Origin: Geodermatophilaceae bacterium URHB0062
GTDB lineage: Bacteria; Actinomycetota; Actinomycetes; Mycobacteriales; Geodermatophilaceae
NCBI GenBank assembly: GCA_000620185.1
Contig: KK211087.1
Span: forward strand, 217,273 to 281,272
Direction of reading: 5' to 3'
DNA length: 64,000 nt
This document shows positions 17,846-26,059 of this stretch, in pieces. The stretch's first letter is position 1. Each line of letters begins with the position of its first letter. The position numbers and the translations under genes were made by a program. The notes beneath the pieces are model-generated. The model searched no databases, was not told the DNA's origin, and saw only the letters and a program-made list of their open reading frames with translations.

Positions 17846-17903
17846 CGCGGCGACTGTCGCTGATGTCGCGCCGGTCGGCGAGCGACGACGGCGACGAGAA
17901 GCG

Positions 17904-18905
17904 ATGAAAGCGTTCGTGGTGGAGCGGTACGGCAGCGAAGCCGGTGCGCGGATGCGCGAGGTGCCCGAGCCGGACCTGGGTGAACACGACGTCCTGGTGC
18001 AGGTGCGGGCGGCGAGCGTCAATCCCCTGGACGTCAAGATCCGGGACGGCGAGTTCAAGCTGATCCTGCCCTACCGCGTGCCCTTCGTACTGGGCCACGA
18101 CATGGCAGGCGAGGTCGTGCGTGTGGGCTCGGCGGTGCGGTCGTTCGCGCCGGGCGACGAGGTCTACGCCCGGCCCCGCAAGGACCGCATCGGCACCCTT
18201 TCCGAGTTGATGGCCGTCCACGAGGACGACGTGGCCGCCAAGCCGTCCACCCTCTCGATGGTGGAGGCGGCCGCGCTACCCCTCGTCGCGCTGACCGCGT
18301 GGCAGGCGCTCGTCGAGCGCGCGGACGTGCGGCCCGGTCAGAAGGTCCTCGTCCACGCGGGCTCGGGCGGTGTCGGCACGATCGCGATCCAACTCGCCAA
18401 GCACCTCGGGGCACACGTCGCGACGACGGCGGGCACGGCCAATGTCACGTGGGTCCAGCGTCTGGGCGCAGATGTGGTCGTCGACTACCGGCGGGACGAC
18501 TTCGAGACCATCCTGCGCGACTACGACGTGGTCCTGGACAGTCTGGGCGGAGAGACGCTCGAGAAGTCCTTCCGCGTGCTGAAGCCTGGCGGACTCGCCA
18601 TCGGCATCGCCGGCCCGCCCGACCTCGCCTTCGCGAGGGAGATCAACGCACATCCGATCGTCCGCCTCGCGACGATGCTGCTCAGTGCTCGCCCCAAGTT
18701 GCGGGCCCGCAGACGCCATGTGAGGTACGCGTTCCTCTTCATGCGGGCCAGCGGCGAGCAGCTCCGCGCGGTCACCGCCCTCGTCGACGCCGGCGCCATC
18801 ACACCTGTCGTGGACCGGGTCTTCTCGTTCGAGTCGACCAAAGAGGCCATGGCCTACGTCGCTAGCGGACGGGCCAAGGGCAAGGTCGTGGTCACCATGG
18901 GCTGA
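17904..18905 (+). CDS. Zinc-independent MDR oxidoreductase (quinone reductase-like)
   Basis: A 333-residue medium-chain dehydrogenase/reductase of the quinone oxidoreductase branch. It has the GroES-like N-domain with VRAASVNPLDVKIRDG and PFVLGHDMAGEVVRVG, then a Rossmann domain with VLVHAGSGGVGTIAIQLAKHLGA for NADPH. The catalytic zinc ligands of alcohol dehydrogenases are absent, as expected for this branch. It lies 58 bases after the thioesterase on the same strand and may be read through from the exporter promoter. A detoxifying reduction of an enone or quinone is the likely activity. Confidence 0.87.
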   Translation: MKAFVVERYGSEAGARMREVPEPDLGEHDVLVQVRAASVNPLDVKIRDGEFKLILPYRVPFVLGHDMAGEVVRVGSAVRSFAPGDEVYARPRKDRIGTLSELMAVHEDDVAAKPSTLSMVEAAALPLVALTAWQALVERADVRPGQKVLVHAGSGGVGTIAIQLAKHLGAHVATTAGTANVTWVQRLGADVVVDYRRDDFETILRDYDVVLDSLGGETLEKSFRVLKPGGLAIGIAGPPDLAFAREINAHPIVRLATMLLSARPKLRARRRHVRYAFLFMRASGEQLRAVTALVDAGAITPVVDRVFSFESTKEAMAYVASGRAKGKVVVTMG

Positions 18906-19030
18906 CCTGTCTCGGCCGATCGCGGCGCCGGAGAAGGGGTCGCAGCACGAACAAGGCGGACTTGACGCGGGGCGAGGGCGGGCTTGCGGATGGCCGGCGG
19001 CAAGCGTCCTCCTTACCCGAGGAGAGGCGG

Positions 19031-19291
19031 TCAGGCTGTCAGCGCGCGGCAGATCCAGCACAGTGGGGCCGCGACCGGGGCGTCAGCGGGGTCGTCGGGC
19101 CAGGACCACTGGGCCGGGTCCAGAAGGCTCACCGGTGCCAGGCAGACCGACCGGCCGACGATGAGCCCTGCTCCGCTGACCGCGTGCAGTCGGCCCTCGG
19201 GCACGTGCAGTGACTCACCGTCGCCGTTCAGGGACCGCAGTGCGTCCGCTCCCACCGTCCAGTGCTCGCGGTTCTCGGTGTGCGGGGTCAT
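19031..19291 (-). CDS. Small hypothetical protein
   Basis: An 86-residue product with no family that I recognise. The sequence is not low complexity and ends in CWICRALTA, a compact Cys-x-x-Cys tail that could bind metal or form a disulfide. It follows the STAS-like gene by 37 bases on the same strand, and codon use is normal for the window. I support it as a gene mainly from this pairing. Confidence 0.5.
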   Translation of the reverse strand: MTPHTENREHWTVGADALRSLNGDGESLHVPEGRLHAVSGAGLIVGRSVCLAPVSLLDPAQWSWPDDPADAPVAAPLCWICRALTA

Positions 19292-19328
19292 GGGCGCCCG
19301 TCGCGCATGGCGAGGCCAGGTCCGGGCG

Positions 19329-19667
19329 TCACCGGAGCAGCAGGCGAACGCCGTCGCGGCGCAGCAGCCGGGCGTGATCGGCGAGGAGCCCGCGCGCCTC
19401 GTCGGCGGTGGTCGCCGATCGGAGCCGCACGACGATCTGCCGATGGCCGAGCTGCTGGAGCGCGGTCACGGTCCGGCACAACGTTTCGGCCCCGACCTGG
19501 TCGAGGTGGCCGTGGGCGGAGATGACGCCAGCGGTCTCGTCGGTTCGCGCGGTGAACAACGGGGGCTGTGGCTGGGCCGCCTCGTCGGTGGTGCGCCCAG
19601 CCGTGGCCGGCTCGGGAACATGTTGTCCGGACGCAGTTGAACGGCGGTGGGCCGCTTCTTGACTCAC
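19329..19667 (-). CDS. STAS-like (anti-sigma antagonist-like) small protein
   Basis: A 112-residue product. The first 35 residues are polar and disordered-looking; the rest, from TDETAGVISAHGHLDQVGAETL onward, reads like a divergent STAS domain, with a hydrophobic strand, a D-Q-V-G-A-E-T-L helix start and a later strand RQIVVRLRSATTADEARGLL. The canonical phosphorylatable Ser in a D-S-S-G context is not evident, so partner switching by phosphorylation is doubtful. It is the first of a two-gene minus-strand unit with the Cys-tailed protein at 19031-19291. Assignment to STAS is tentative. Confidence 0.5.
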   Translation of the reverse strand: MSQEAAHRRSTASGQHVPEPATAGRTTDEAAQPQPPLFTARTDETAGVISAHGHLDQVGAETLCRTVTALQQLGHRQIVVRLRSATTADEARGLLADHARLLRRDGVRLLLR

Positions 19668-19861
19668 ACCCCCATCGTTACGAGTCCGTACGGTATCGCT
19701 AGAGACCTAAGTCCCGGTCGAAGTTCCGACGGATCTGCCGACCGCGGGCCGACACGGATGTGTCGCGCTCGGTTACGCGCTGCGGTCGGTGGGTCGGTGC
19801 GCTCGTGTCCCCGTGTCGTGGACCGGCTGTTGATCGACCTCGACGACGAACTGCCCGAGCT

Positions 19862-20830
19862 TCATCTATGGGCGAGGTGACTGGCTCTCACGCTCATGAG
19901 CAGGTCCCGGAACTTGGCAGGTTCCTCGTGGTGGGGCGTATGTGCTGAGCATTCGAACCACACCAGTTGTTTGCTCGGTGCCGTGAGGGAGTCGTAGAAC
20001 CGTTGGGCCGCGTCGCCAGGCGCCACGCGGTCCAGGCGCCCCTGCGCCATCACGATCGGGACGTCGACGCGCGGCATGGTCCGAACCAGATCCGTGGTGG
20101 CGAGCTCGGGCAGCAGCGCGGCCCGTGACGCGCTGATACCCCGAACCGTGCGGATGACGTCGACGGTCGAGTAATCGGGCGAGCGCACCAGGCTGCCGAG
20201 CTGCGCGCGCAGCAGGCCCCGGTAGTTCTCGTGGGTCGTGATGCCACCGAAGTCGGCCAGCCAGCGGGCACGGACGCGGAACCGCCTCACATCCGTGTGC
20301 GGGGGCGGTCCGATGGCCTCCAGTTGCCGGACTGCGCCCCGGTTGCCGCGCTGGCGGGCGACGTCCAGCGCGAAGGCATAGGCGTGGTCCTCCGCCGCTC
20401 GCACGTCGATGTCCATGCCGGCCGCCACCAATGCCGCCACGAGGTCTGGACGTCGCGCAGCGGCCCAGGCAGCAAAGGTGGCGCCGAAGGAGAACCCGGC
20501 GATGAACGTCTTCCCGCCGAACCGATCACGGAGGACCCGCAACAGAGCAATCGTGTCGTCCACCATCGCGGCCACGCTGATGTCGAAACGGTTCGAGTTC
20601 CTGCGCAGTGAGGGCGCGGAGAGTCCGGTGCCCCGTTGGTCCCAATAGACGACGGTGAAGCCGGCTTCCAGTCCGAGATCGCGCTCGAAGCGCCGTCTGT
20701 CGTTGATCAATGGCAGGCCGGGGCCCTGCTGCATCAGGAGCAGCACCGGGTTGGACGCGTCGGCCCCGCGGACGCGGATCCACTGGGTGATGCCACCGAG
20801 CTGGACCCCCTCGAGGGTGTCGATCTCCAT
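19862..20830 (-). CDS. Alpha/beta hydrolase (proline iminopeptidase-like)
   Basis: A 322-residue alpha/beta hydrolase. The oxyanion segment reads QQGPGLPL where HGGPG is usual, followed by VVYWDQRGTGLS, the nucleophile elbow GFSFGA with S114, a downstream QGRLDRVAPG acid region and a C-terminal CSAHTPHHE that supplies the histidine. The W-D-Q-R-G-x-G-x-S segment is that of the proline iminopeptidase/epoxide hydrolase branch. The start is ATG 20830 because an exact AGGAGG lies seven bases upstream; the open frame continues to 20971 without such a signal. It is 56 bases downstream of the reductase gene and probably co-transcribed. Confidence 0.87.
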   Translation of the reverse strand: MEIDTLEGVQLGGITQWIRVRGADASNPVLLLMQQGPGLPLINDRRRFERDLGLEAGFTVVYWDQRGTGLSAPSLRRNSNRFDISVAAMVDDTIALLRVLRDRFGGKTFIAGFSFGATFAAWAAARRPDLVAALVAAGMDIDVRAAEDHAYAFALDVARQRGNRGAVRQLEAIGPPPHTDVRRFRVRARWLADFGGITTHENYRGLLRAQLGSLVRSPDYSTVDVIRTVRGISASRAALLPELATTDLVRTMPRVDVPIVMAQGRLDRVAPGDAAQRFYDSLTAPSKQLVWFECSAHTPHHEEPAKFRDLLMSVRASHLAHR

Positions 20831-20886
20831 GAGTCCTCCTGTCGGCCGACCGTCCGGGCGGAATCCACCGGGCCGCCCATCCCGTC

Positions 20887-21873
20887 TCATGCCGGCACTC
20901 CGTCGACGATCACCCGAGCGCCGATGGCCCGCGTGATCAGGGCCGGGCCGAGGAGCCGGCCCGCCGTCCATGCGCCGGGGGCGGCTCCGGCCAGAACACG
21001 CGCAGTGGTCTCGGCGGCGATGGCGGCCATGGCGCGAAGGCCGTCACCCGCCACCAGTTCGGCCGCGGAAGTGGTTCCGTCCGCGGCGACGACCTCGGCC
21101 CAGGCGGCGGAGTCGAGCACGCTGACGGGCGCAGCGGGGTCGGCGATGTACGCCACGACATCGGGAGCCCCGCTGGCCCTTCGGGCCGCCTCGAGGTCAC
21201 CGACCGGACCCGGCAACACCCGCCGGGGGGCGCCGCCGAAGGTCAGGATGGTGGCGCCGCTGCCCAGCGGCTCCCGGACCACCTGGCCGTCCCGGTAGGT
21301 GATGGCGCCGTGGGATTGGGACTCCTCGATCGTCCGGCGCACACCCTCGCCATGGCGGGTCACCTGCGCAGCGGCAGCGACACGCACACCAGCGGGCACC
21401 GCGCCCGATGGAGCCACCAGGCGCAGGACCAGCGTCTCGGTCGCGGCCGGCCCGAAGCCGGCACCGGTGACCAGCGCGACCCCCACTGCGCGGGCGTGGT
21501 CGTCGCGATCCAGGAGGTCTCGCACAGCAGACCATTCGTTCGCGATGTCCACGTAGGGGGTACGCGCGGCGAGACAGGCGTCGGCCACCGGCCCGGCCAG
21601 CCGGGCGAACGGTCCGACGGTGGACACGACCACCCGCACGCCGGCGAGGGCGTCGGCCAGGGACGCCGCGTCCCCGACGTCGACGGTGCGCACGGCCGTC
21701 GTCGCCCCACGGCCCGCCATGACCCGAGCCAGATCCTCGAGCGGCCCGAGGTGGCGTCCGGCCAACCGGAGGGAGAGGCCGCGTCCGGCCAGCTCGGCCG
21801 CGATGAGCCGGCCGCTGCTCCCCGCCGCGCCCAGCAGCAGAACATCGCGGGACGTCGTGGTCACGGGGTCCAT
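20887..21873 (-). CDS. Saccharopine dehydrogenase-like NAD(P)-binding reductase
   Basis: A 328-residue protein with an N-terminal Rossmann fold, VLLLGAAGSSGRLIAAELAGRG, followed by LSLRLAGRHLGPLEDLARVM. The segment VVVSTVGPFARLAGPVADACLAARTPYVDIANEW is characteristic of saccharopine-dehydrogenase-like and trans-acting enoyl reductase family proteins of actinobacteria. The ATG at 21873 is chosen; the longer frame to 22005 runs into the inverted repeat and the crp stop. It sits just downstream of the Crp/Fnr gene and of a CRP-like palindrome, so control by that regulator is likely. The substrate is unknown. Confidence 0.82.
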   Translation of the reverse strand: MDPVTTTSRDVLLLGAAGSSGRLIAAELAGRGLSLRLAGRHLGPLEDLARVMAGRGATTAVRTVDVGDAASLADALAGVRVVVSTVGPFARLAGPVADACLAARTPYVDIANEWSAVRDLLDRDDHARAVGVALVTGAGFGPAATETLVLRLVAPSGAVPAGVRVAAAAQVTRHGEGVRRTIEESQSHGAITYRDGQVVREPLGSGATILTFGGAPRRVLPGPVGDLEAARRASGAPDVVAYIADPAAPVSVLDSAAWAEVVAADGTTSAAELVAGDGLRAMAAIAAETTARVLAGAAPGAWTAGRLLGPALITRAIGARVIVDGVPA

Positions 21874-21942
21874 CACGGACTCTCTCTCGCTGCGCAGGTC
21901 CCCGTCCGACGCCCAGACTCGCCCCGTCCTCAGCCCCCGTCC

Positions 21943-21977
21943 GTGACTTCGGTCACCCGGCAGAGGACCGAAGTCAC
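21943..21977. promoter_or_regulatory. 11-bp perfect inverted repeat with CRP-like core
   Basis: GTGACTTCGGT (21943-21953) is repeated exactly as ACCGAAGTCAC (21967-21977), the right arm overlapping the crp stop codon. The left half alone reads GTGA-N6-TCAC, the half-site spacing of Crp/Fnr proteins. It lies 70 bases upstream of the reductase start. It may be an operator, or a hairpin ending crp transcription. Confidence 0.5.
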
Positions 21978-22702
21978 CGGGCACAAGAGCTGCCGGAGAG
22001 GGCATGCAACTGCGCCGGGTCGAGGATCACCACGCTCTCAGCGGTGGTGGCGACGATCCCTGCCGTACGCAGATCCCGCAGTGCCCGCGCGACGACCTCG
22101 CGCACCGATCCGGCTGCGTCCGCCAGCTCCTGCTGCGACACGTGCGCTTCGAGACGACCGAGGGGGCGCTGCCCGTCGGACGCGAGGTCGAGCAGGTGCA
22201 CCGCGATGCGCTGGCGCACCGATCCGAACGCGTTGACCGCGGTCTGCTCCAGCACGCCGTACAGGCGGCGGTTCAGCTCCTCGGCGATGGCCCAGGAGAC
22301 CCTGGGATCCCGCCGCGCCGCCGTGGTGAGTGTTCGTGCGCTGATCCGGAACACGGTGGACGGCTCCACCGTCTGCACGCTCGTGTCCGCGGGGCCTCCC
22401 ACCAGCACCGCGACGCCCAGCACGTCCCCGGGCCGGGCATAGCGCACCGTGACCTGCCTGCCTTCGGGGGAGCTCAGGAAGACCCGGATCAGGCCCCGGA
22501 CGACCAGAGCCGCGCGCGGATCGTCACCGGCTCGGTACACGGTCGTACCCGCTGGGTAGTCGGCACGGTCGCCTTCCGCCCGCAGCCTGCCGATCAGATC
22601 CGCCGGCAGTTCCGCGAGGAAGCTCCGAGCCAGAGCGTCATCGACATCCCGGTCGACCACGGCGACAACGGTAGGCCCAGGGCGCTCTGCCGAGGTGCCC
22701 AT
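21974..22702 (-). CDS. Crp/Fnr-family transcriptional regulator
   Basis: A 242-residue regulator. The N-terminal cyclic-nucleotide-binding fold runs to about residue 130 (YPAGTTVYRAGDDPRAALVVRGLIRVFL, then TVRYARPGDVLGVAVLVGG). The C-terminal Crp helix-turn-helix is HVSQQELADAAGSVREVVARALRDL. No N-terminal Fnr-type cysteine cluster is present, so an iron-sulfur oxygen sensor is unlikely. I use ATG 22702, which has GCAGGAG directly upstream; a TTG at 22720 is possible. It probably governs the downstream reductase and hydrolase. Confidence 0.86.
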   Translation of the reverse strand: MGTSAERPGPTVVAVVDRDVDDALARSFLAELPADLIGRLRAEGDRADYPAGTTVYRAGDDPRAALVVRGLIRVFLSSPEGRQVTVRYARPGDVLGVAVLVGGPADTSVQTVEPSTVFRISARTLTTAARRDPRVSWAIAEELNRRLYGVLEQTAVNAFGSVRQRIAVHLLDLASDGQRPLGRLEAHVSQQELADAAGSVREVVARALRDLRTAGIVATTAESVVILDPAQLHALSGSSCAR

Positions 22703-23248
22703 GGCTCCTGCAGGGGGCAACGCGGTAGCGCCGAACGGTCTGCATCAGCTGGTCTCCGACGGCTGACACGCTACATACGCACAGGGTTCACCGACCGAAG
22801 CCGATCGGCTCACGGCAGCGTCGAACTCTGCCGAGCCGCCGTCCCGCGGCTGGCCGACCCTGCGACACGCGGACCATCTCGGGCAGTGCGACCGGCCGTC
22901 CTCACGACGGCGGTGGCCACTCCGGCACCGTCCCGGTAAAGGTAGGCACGGGGGAGTGGTGTGGCGGGCCGCCAGGGGAGCGTCGTCATTCGTGGCGACC
23001 GGTCAGTCCGCGAGCCGGACAGGGCTGCGTCCCCGGGCGCATGGCTACCTGCGTGCGCGGGAACGACATCCCGCCACTGTGATCCAGGCACACGAGGCGA
23101 GCAATGCTGTCTCGCCGGCCGGACCACCCGCGACGAGGAATGCCCGCCGCCGTGGCCGACTACGTTGATCGGGTGCTGACGAACGCGCCCGTGAAACTCG
23201 TCGAACCGCCACAGCAGGTAGCTGCGCAGGGCACCCACGGTCGCTGAA
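22703..23248. other. Non-coding stretch before the chitosanase gene
   Basis: I see no gene. Open frames here are long only because of GC content and have no family resemblance. The right end should hold the chitosanase promoter. The segment near 23045-23075 reads like a small dispersed repeat but I found no second copy in the window. Confidence 0.45.
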
Positions 23249-24127
23249 ATGGGCCGTACCACTGGACGTCCGCGTCCGAGGACGGTGCGTGTCGGCCTCG
23301 TTGCGGGAATCGTGCTCGTCGCTCTCGCCACCGCCCTAGCAGAACGGCCCTCGTCCGATGGTCATGGCGGCGCGCAGTCTTCCGACTCGAGTGATGCGGG
23401 CTCGTCGTTGGCGGAGAACCCGGAGCGTAAGCACCGCGCCGCACAGATCACGTCATCGTTCGAGAACTCCACGCTCGAGCTGCAGTACGACTATGTCGAG
23501 AACATCGGTGACGGGCGGGGCCTGACCGCCGGCAGAGCAGGATTCACCTCGGCCACCGGCGATCTGCTCCTCCTGGTCCGGCGCTACAGCGCGGTCGAGT
23601 CCGACAACGTCCTCGTGCGGTACCTCCCGGCTCTGGAGGCCGTCAACGGCACGGACTCGGTGCGGGGACTGGGCGGATTTCCCGACGCCTGGGAAGAAGC
23701 CGCCAAGGATCCGGACTTCCGGAGACTGCAGGATCAGCTGGTGGATGACCTGTACTTCGATCCCGCCATGAGGATGGCCGCGGATCTCGGTATCGAGACA
23801 CCGCTCGGCCAATTGATCATCTGGGACACCATGATCCAACACGGGGCCGGTGGCAGCCATGGCACACAGGCCATCATCGAGGAGACCGAGAAGGACGTGG
23901 GAGCGGTCGGGCCGGACGAGCCTGCCTGGCTCGACGCGTTCCTCGACGTCCGGCTCCGCCATCTCCTCCGCATGTATCCGGCCACGACAAAGGATGCCGA
24001 CGCGTCCTCCGAATCCCGTGTCGGCGCACTCCGGTCTCTCCTGCACGGAGGGAATCTGGCTCTCGAGCCGCCGCTGACGTGGGAGGTCTACGGGGACAGA
24101 TTCCGACTTCCGGCCCGGGATCGATAG
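23249..24127 (+). CDS. GH46 chitosanase, exported
   Basis: Secreted endo-chitosanase of glycoside hydrolase family 46, 292 residues. A basic start and a hydrophobic helix at about residues 13-30 (VRVGLVAGIVLVALATALA) form a signal peptide or membrane anchor, then a Ser/Asp-rich linker. The catalytic region reads SSFENSTLELQYDYVENIGDGRGLTAG: E72 and D88 match the general acid and base of Streptomyces chitosanases (Glu22 and Asp40), with a two-residue shorter gap. It ends three bases from the convergent acyltransferase gene, next to a polysaccharide synthase/deacetylase. It may trim or release the polymer made by those genes. Confidence 0.88.
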   Translation: MGRTTGRPRPRTVRVGLVAGIVLVALATALAERPSSDGHGGAQSSDSSDAGSSLAENPERKHRAAQITSSFENSTLELQYDYVENIGDGRGLTAGRAGFTSATGDLLLLVRRYSAVESDNVLVRYLPALEAVNGTDSVRGLGGFPDAWEEAAKDPDFRRLQDQLVDDLYFDPAMRMAADLGIETPLGQLIIWDTMIQHGAGGSHGTQAIIEETEKDVGAVGPDEPAWLDAFLDVRLRHLLRMYPATTKDADASSESRVGALRSLLHGGNLALEPPLTWEVYGDRFRLPARDR

Positions 24128-24130
24128 GGG

Positions 24131-26059
24131 CTACGGCGAGTCTGTCGGCGGGGCCGGGTCGGTCGGCGGGGCCGGGTCGGTCGGCGGGGCCGGGTCGGTC
24201 GGCGGGGCCGGGTCGGTCGACGGGGCCGGGTCGGTCGGCGGCGCCGGGTCGGTCGGCGGGGCCGGGTCGGTCGGCGGTGCCGGGTCGGTCGGCGGTGCCG
24301 GGTCGGTCGGCGGTGCCGGGTCGGTCGGCGGTGCCGGGTCAGTGGGTGCGGCCGGACCAGTCGGGGGAGCGGCACCCGTCGGGGGAGCGGCACCCGTCGG
24401 GGGAGCGGCACCCGTCGGGGGAGCGGCACCCGTCGGGGGAGCGGAGCTGCTCGGAGGCGTCACCCCGGCCTGCGTGGGGCCGACCTCACCACCGGCGCCG
24501 GACGTCGCCGCGGGGCCCGACGCGGCGACGTCCTCCTCGGGCGTGGTGGCGACCTCGGAACCCGGCCGGCTGCCCTGCTCGGTTTCGGACATGGTGTCGA
24601 GGGTGCCCCGCGGAACGGATTCCTCGCCGTCATCGCTGGCGGCGGCTCCCGCCGGGGGAGCGGGTGGTTGCTCGTCGAGCGCGGTGATCGACCCCTGTCC
24701 GCGCCCGGTGTTCGTCGGCGCGATGCTCTGGTCGCTGACGATCCAGAACAGGGTGAGCATCCCGGCGAGGCCGGCCATCACGACGGCACCGGTCAGGCGC
24801 CGCCGGGGCAGCATGCCCTGCGGATGCGACGAGCCGCGAGCCGGCTGCACGAGCCGACCCGAGGTCGAGGTCCCGACGTGCGTGCGCTCCCGGGGCCATG
24901 GGTTGAGGCGAGGCGCGCGTTGCGCCGCGAGGTCCTCGACCCAGCCGACGGCGAGGACCGCCGCGGCGATCACCACGAGGGTGAGAAGGAAGCGGCTCAG
25001 GCCCGCGACGACGCCGTTGACCGTGAACATCCATGGCATCCATCCGCTGCTCAGCGCCGCGGCTGCCACGAAGATCGCGACGTTGCCCCACAGATAGATG
25101 GTCATCGCCCGGAAGTTGATGACGGTGACCAGCTTGTCCAGCACGGGACGACGCTGCAGCCACGTGAAGGATGGGTAGAACCGCAGCAGCAGGAGGACGA
25201 AGCCCAGGCAGTAGAGCGCCTGGCCCAGGGTGTCGTCGTCGAGCGCCCAACTCGCCCGCGTGGCGGTCCACCAGGTGCCGACGGCGATCAGCCCGACGGA
25301 CACCGGAATCACCCATCGCAGCGACAGGTGACGCAGTCCGCCGTCGTGATGCGCGAAGCCCAGCATCCAGCACGCACCGAAGGTCGCCATCGTCGCGACG
25401 ATGGCGCTGGAGGGGGAACCCTGCAGGCTGAGATCCAGCACACCGAAGCCGCTGAGAACTGCTACGAGAAGCGGCACCGACAGCGTCCTCTTCGGCCAGC
25501 GCCGAAACAGGAACAGCGCGGCCGGGGACAGCAGCAGGAACCAGAAATAGGCGCGGATGTACCAGAGGGGCGTGGTGAATTGGTAGCCCCAGTCGCTGGC
25601 TCCGGGGTCGCCGAGCGGGATGATCCAGTGCAGCAGCGCCCACGCGTCGAGCGGAACGCCACCGTCATCGGCGACGGCGATCCAACCCTGGACCATCATG
25701 ATGGGCACGAGGACGATGCCGAGCATCCACAGCGGCGGAAGCAGGCGCCGCGTTCGCTTTCTCAGCACCTGCCACGGATTGTGTTGCGCCCGGTCCAGGG
25801 AGGCCGCCACCAGCCCTCCGGCGAGAGCGAACATGATCCCCATGGACGGAAAGACGTACGGCAGCCAGGCGAATCCGATGGCGTGGTAGAGGATGACGCG
25901 GAGAAGTGCGCCGGCCCGAAGTGTGTCGATGTAGCGGTCACGCTGCACGCCTGTGCCTGCGTTCTGGCGCGCACGGAGGGATGACGACTGTGATCCCGTG
26001 ACGTCGTCAGTGACCTGGCGGTCCGGGTGATCCAGGGCGGGGGTCGTACTGATCGTCAC
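24131..26059 (-). CDS. Acyltransferase-3 family membrane protein with Pro/Thr repeat tail
   Basis: A 642-residue membrane O-acyltransferase. The acyltransferase-3 domain spans about residues 38-410: RYIDTLRAGALLRVILYHAIG at its start, then about ten hydrophobic helices. One more membrane helix near 440-465 (GAVVMAGLAGMLTLFWIVS) is followed by a long hydrophilic, probably extracytoplasmic tail ending in about twenty hexads of PTDPAP and PTGAAP. The start is a GTG at 26059 overlapping the synthase stop by three bases, so the pair is co-translated. O-acylation of a polysaccharide is the likely role; the repeat tail may span the wall. Confidence 0.85.
   Translation of the reverse strand: MTISTTPALDHPDRQVTDDVTGSQSSSLRARQNAGTGVQRDRYIDTLRAGALLRVILYHAIGFAWLPYVFPSMGIMFALAGGLVAASLDRAQHNPWQVLRKRTRRLLPPLWMLGIVLVPIMMVQGWIAVADDGGVPLDAWALLHWIIPLGDPGASDWGYQFTTPLWYIRAYFWFLLLSPAALFLFRRWPKRTLSVPLLVAVLSGFGVLDLSLQGSPSSAIVATMATFGACWMLGFAHHDGGLRHLSLRWVIPVSVGLIAVGTWWTATRASWALDDDTLGQALYCLGFVLLLLRFYPSFTWLQRRPVLDKLVTVINFRAMTIYLWGNVAIFVAAAALSSGWMPWMFTVNGVVAGLSRFLLTLVVIAAAVLAVGWVEDLAAQRAPRLNPWPRERTHVGTSTSGRLVQPARGSSHPQGMLPRRRLTGAVVMAGLAGMLTLFWIVSDQSIAPTNTGRGQGSITALDEQPPAPPAGAAASDDGEESVPRGTLDTMSETEQGSRPGSEVATTPEEDVAASGPAATSGAGGEVGPTQAGVTPPSSSAPPTGAAPPTGAAPPTGAAPPTGAAPPTGPAAPTDPAPPTDPAPPTDPAPPTDPAPPTDPAPPTDPAPPTDPAPSTDPAPPTDPAPPTDPAPPTDPAPPTDSP
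24140..24441. repeat. 18-bp tandem repeat array coding PTDPAP/PTGAAP
   Basis: About seventeen near-identical 18-base units, on the plus strand reading like GGCGGGGCCGGGTCGGTC and, at the right end, variants with CCCGTCGGGGGAGCGGCA. They encode the hexads PTDPAP and then PTGAAP in the acyltransferase tail. Such arrays change length by slippage or recombination, and assemblies often collapse them. Confidence 0.85.

Noticed and set aside
22810..23331. Minus-strand frame of 173 codons before the chitosanase gene
   Set aside because: Composition typical of a GC-driven frame, and it would overlap the chitosanase start.
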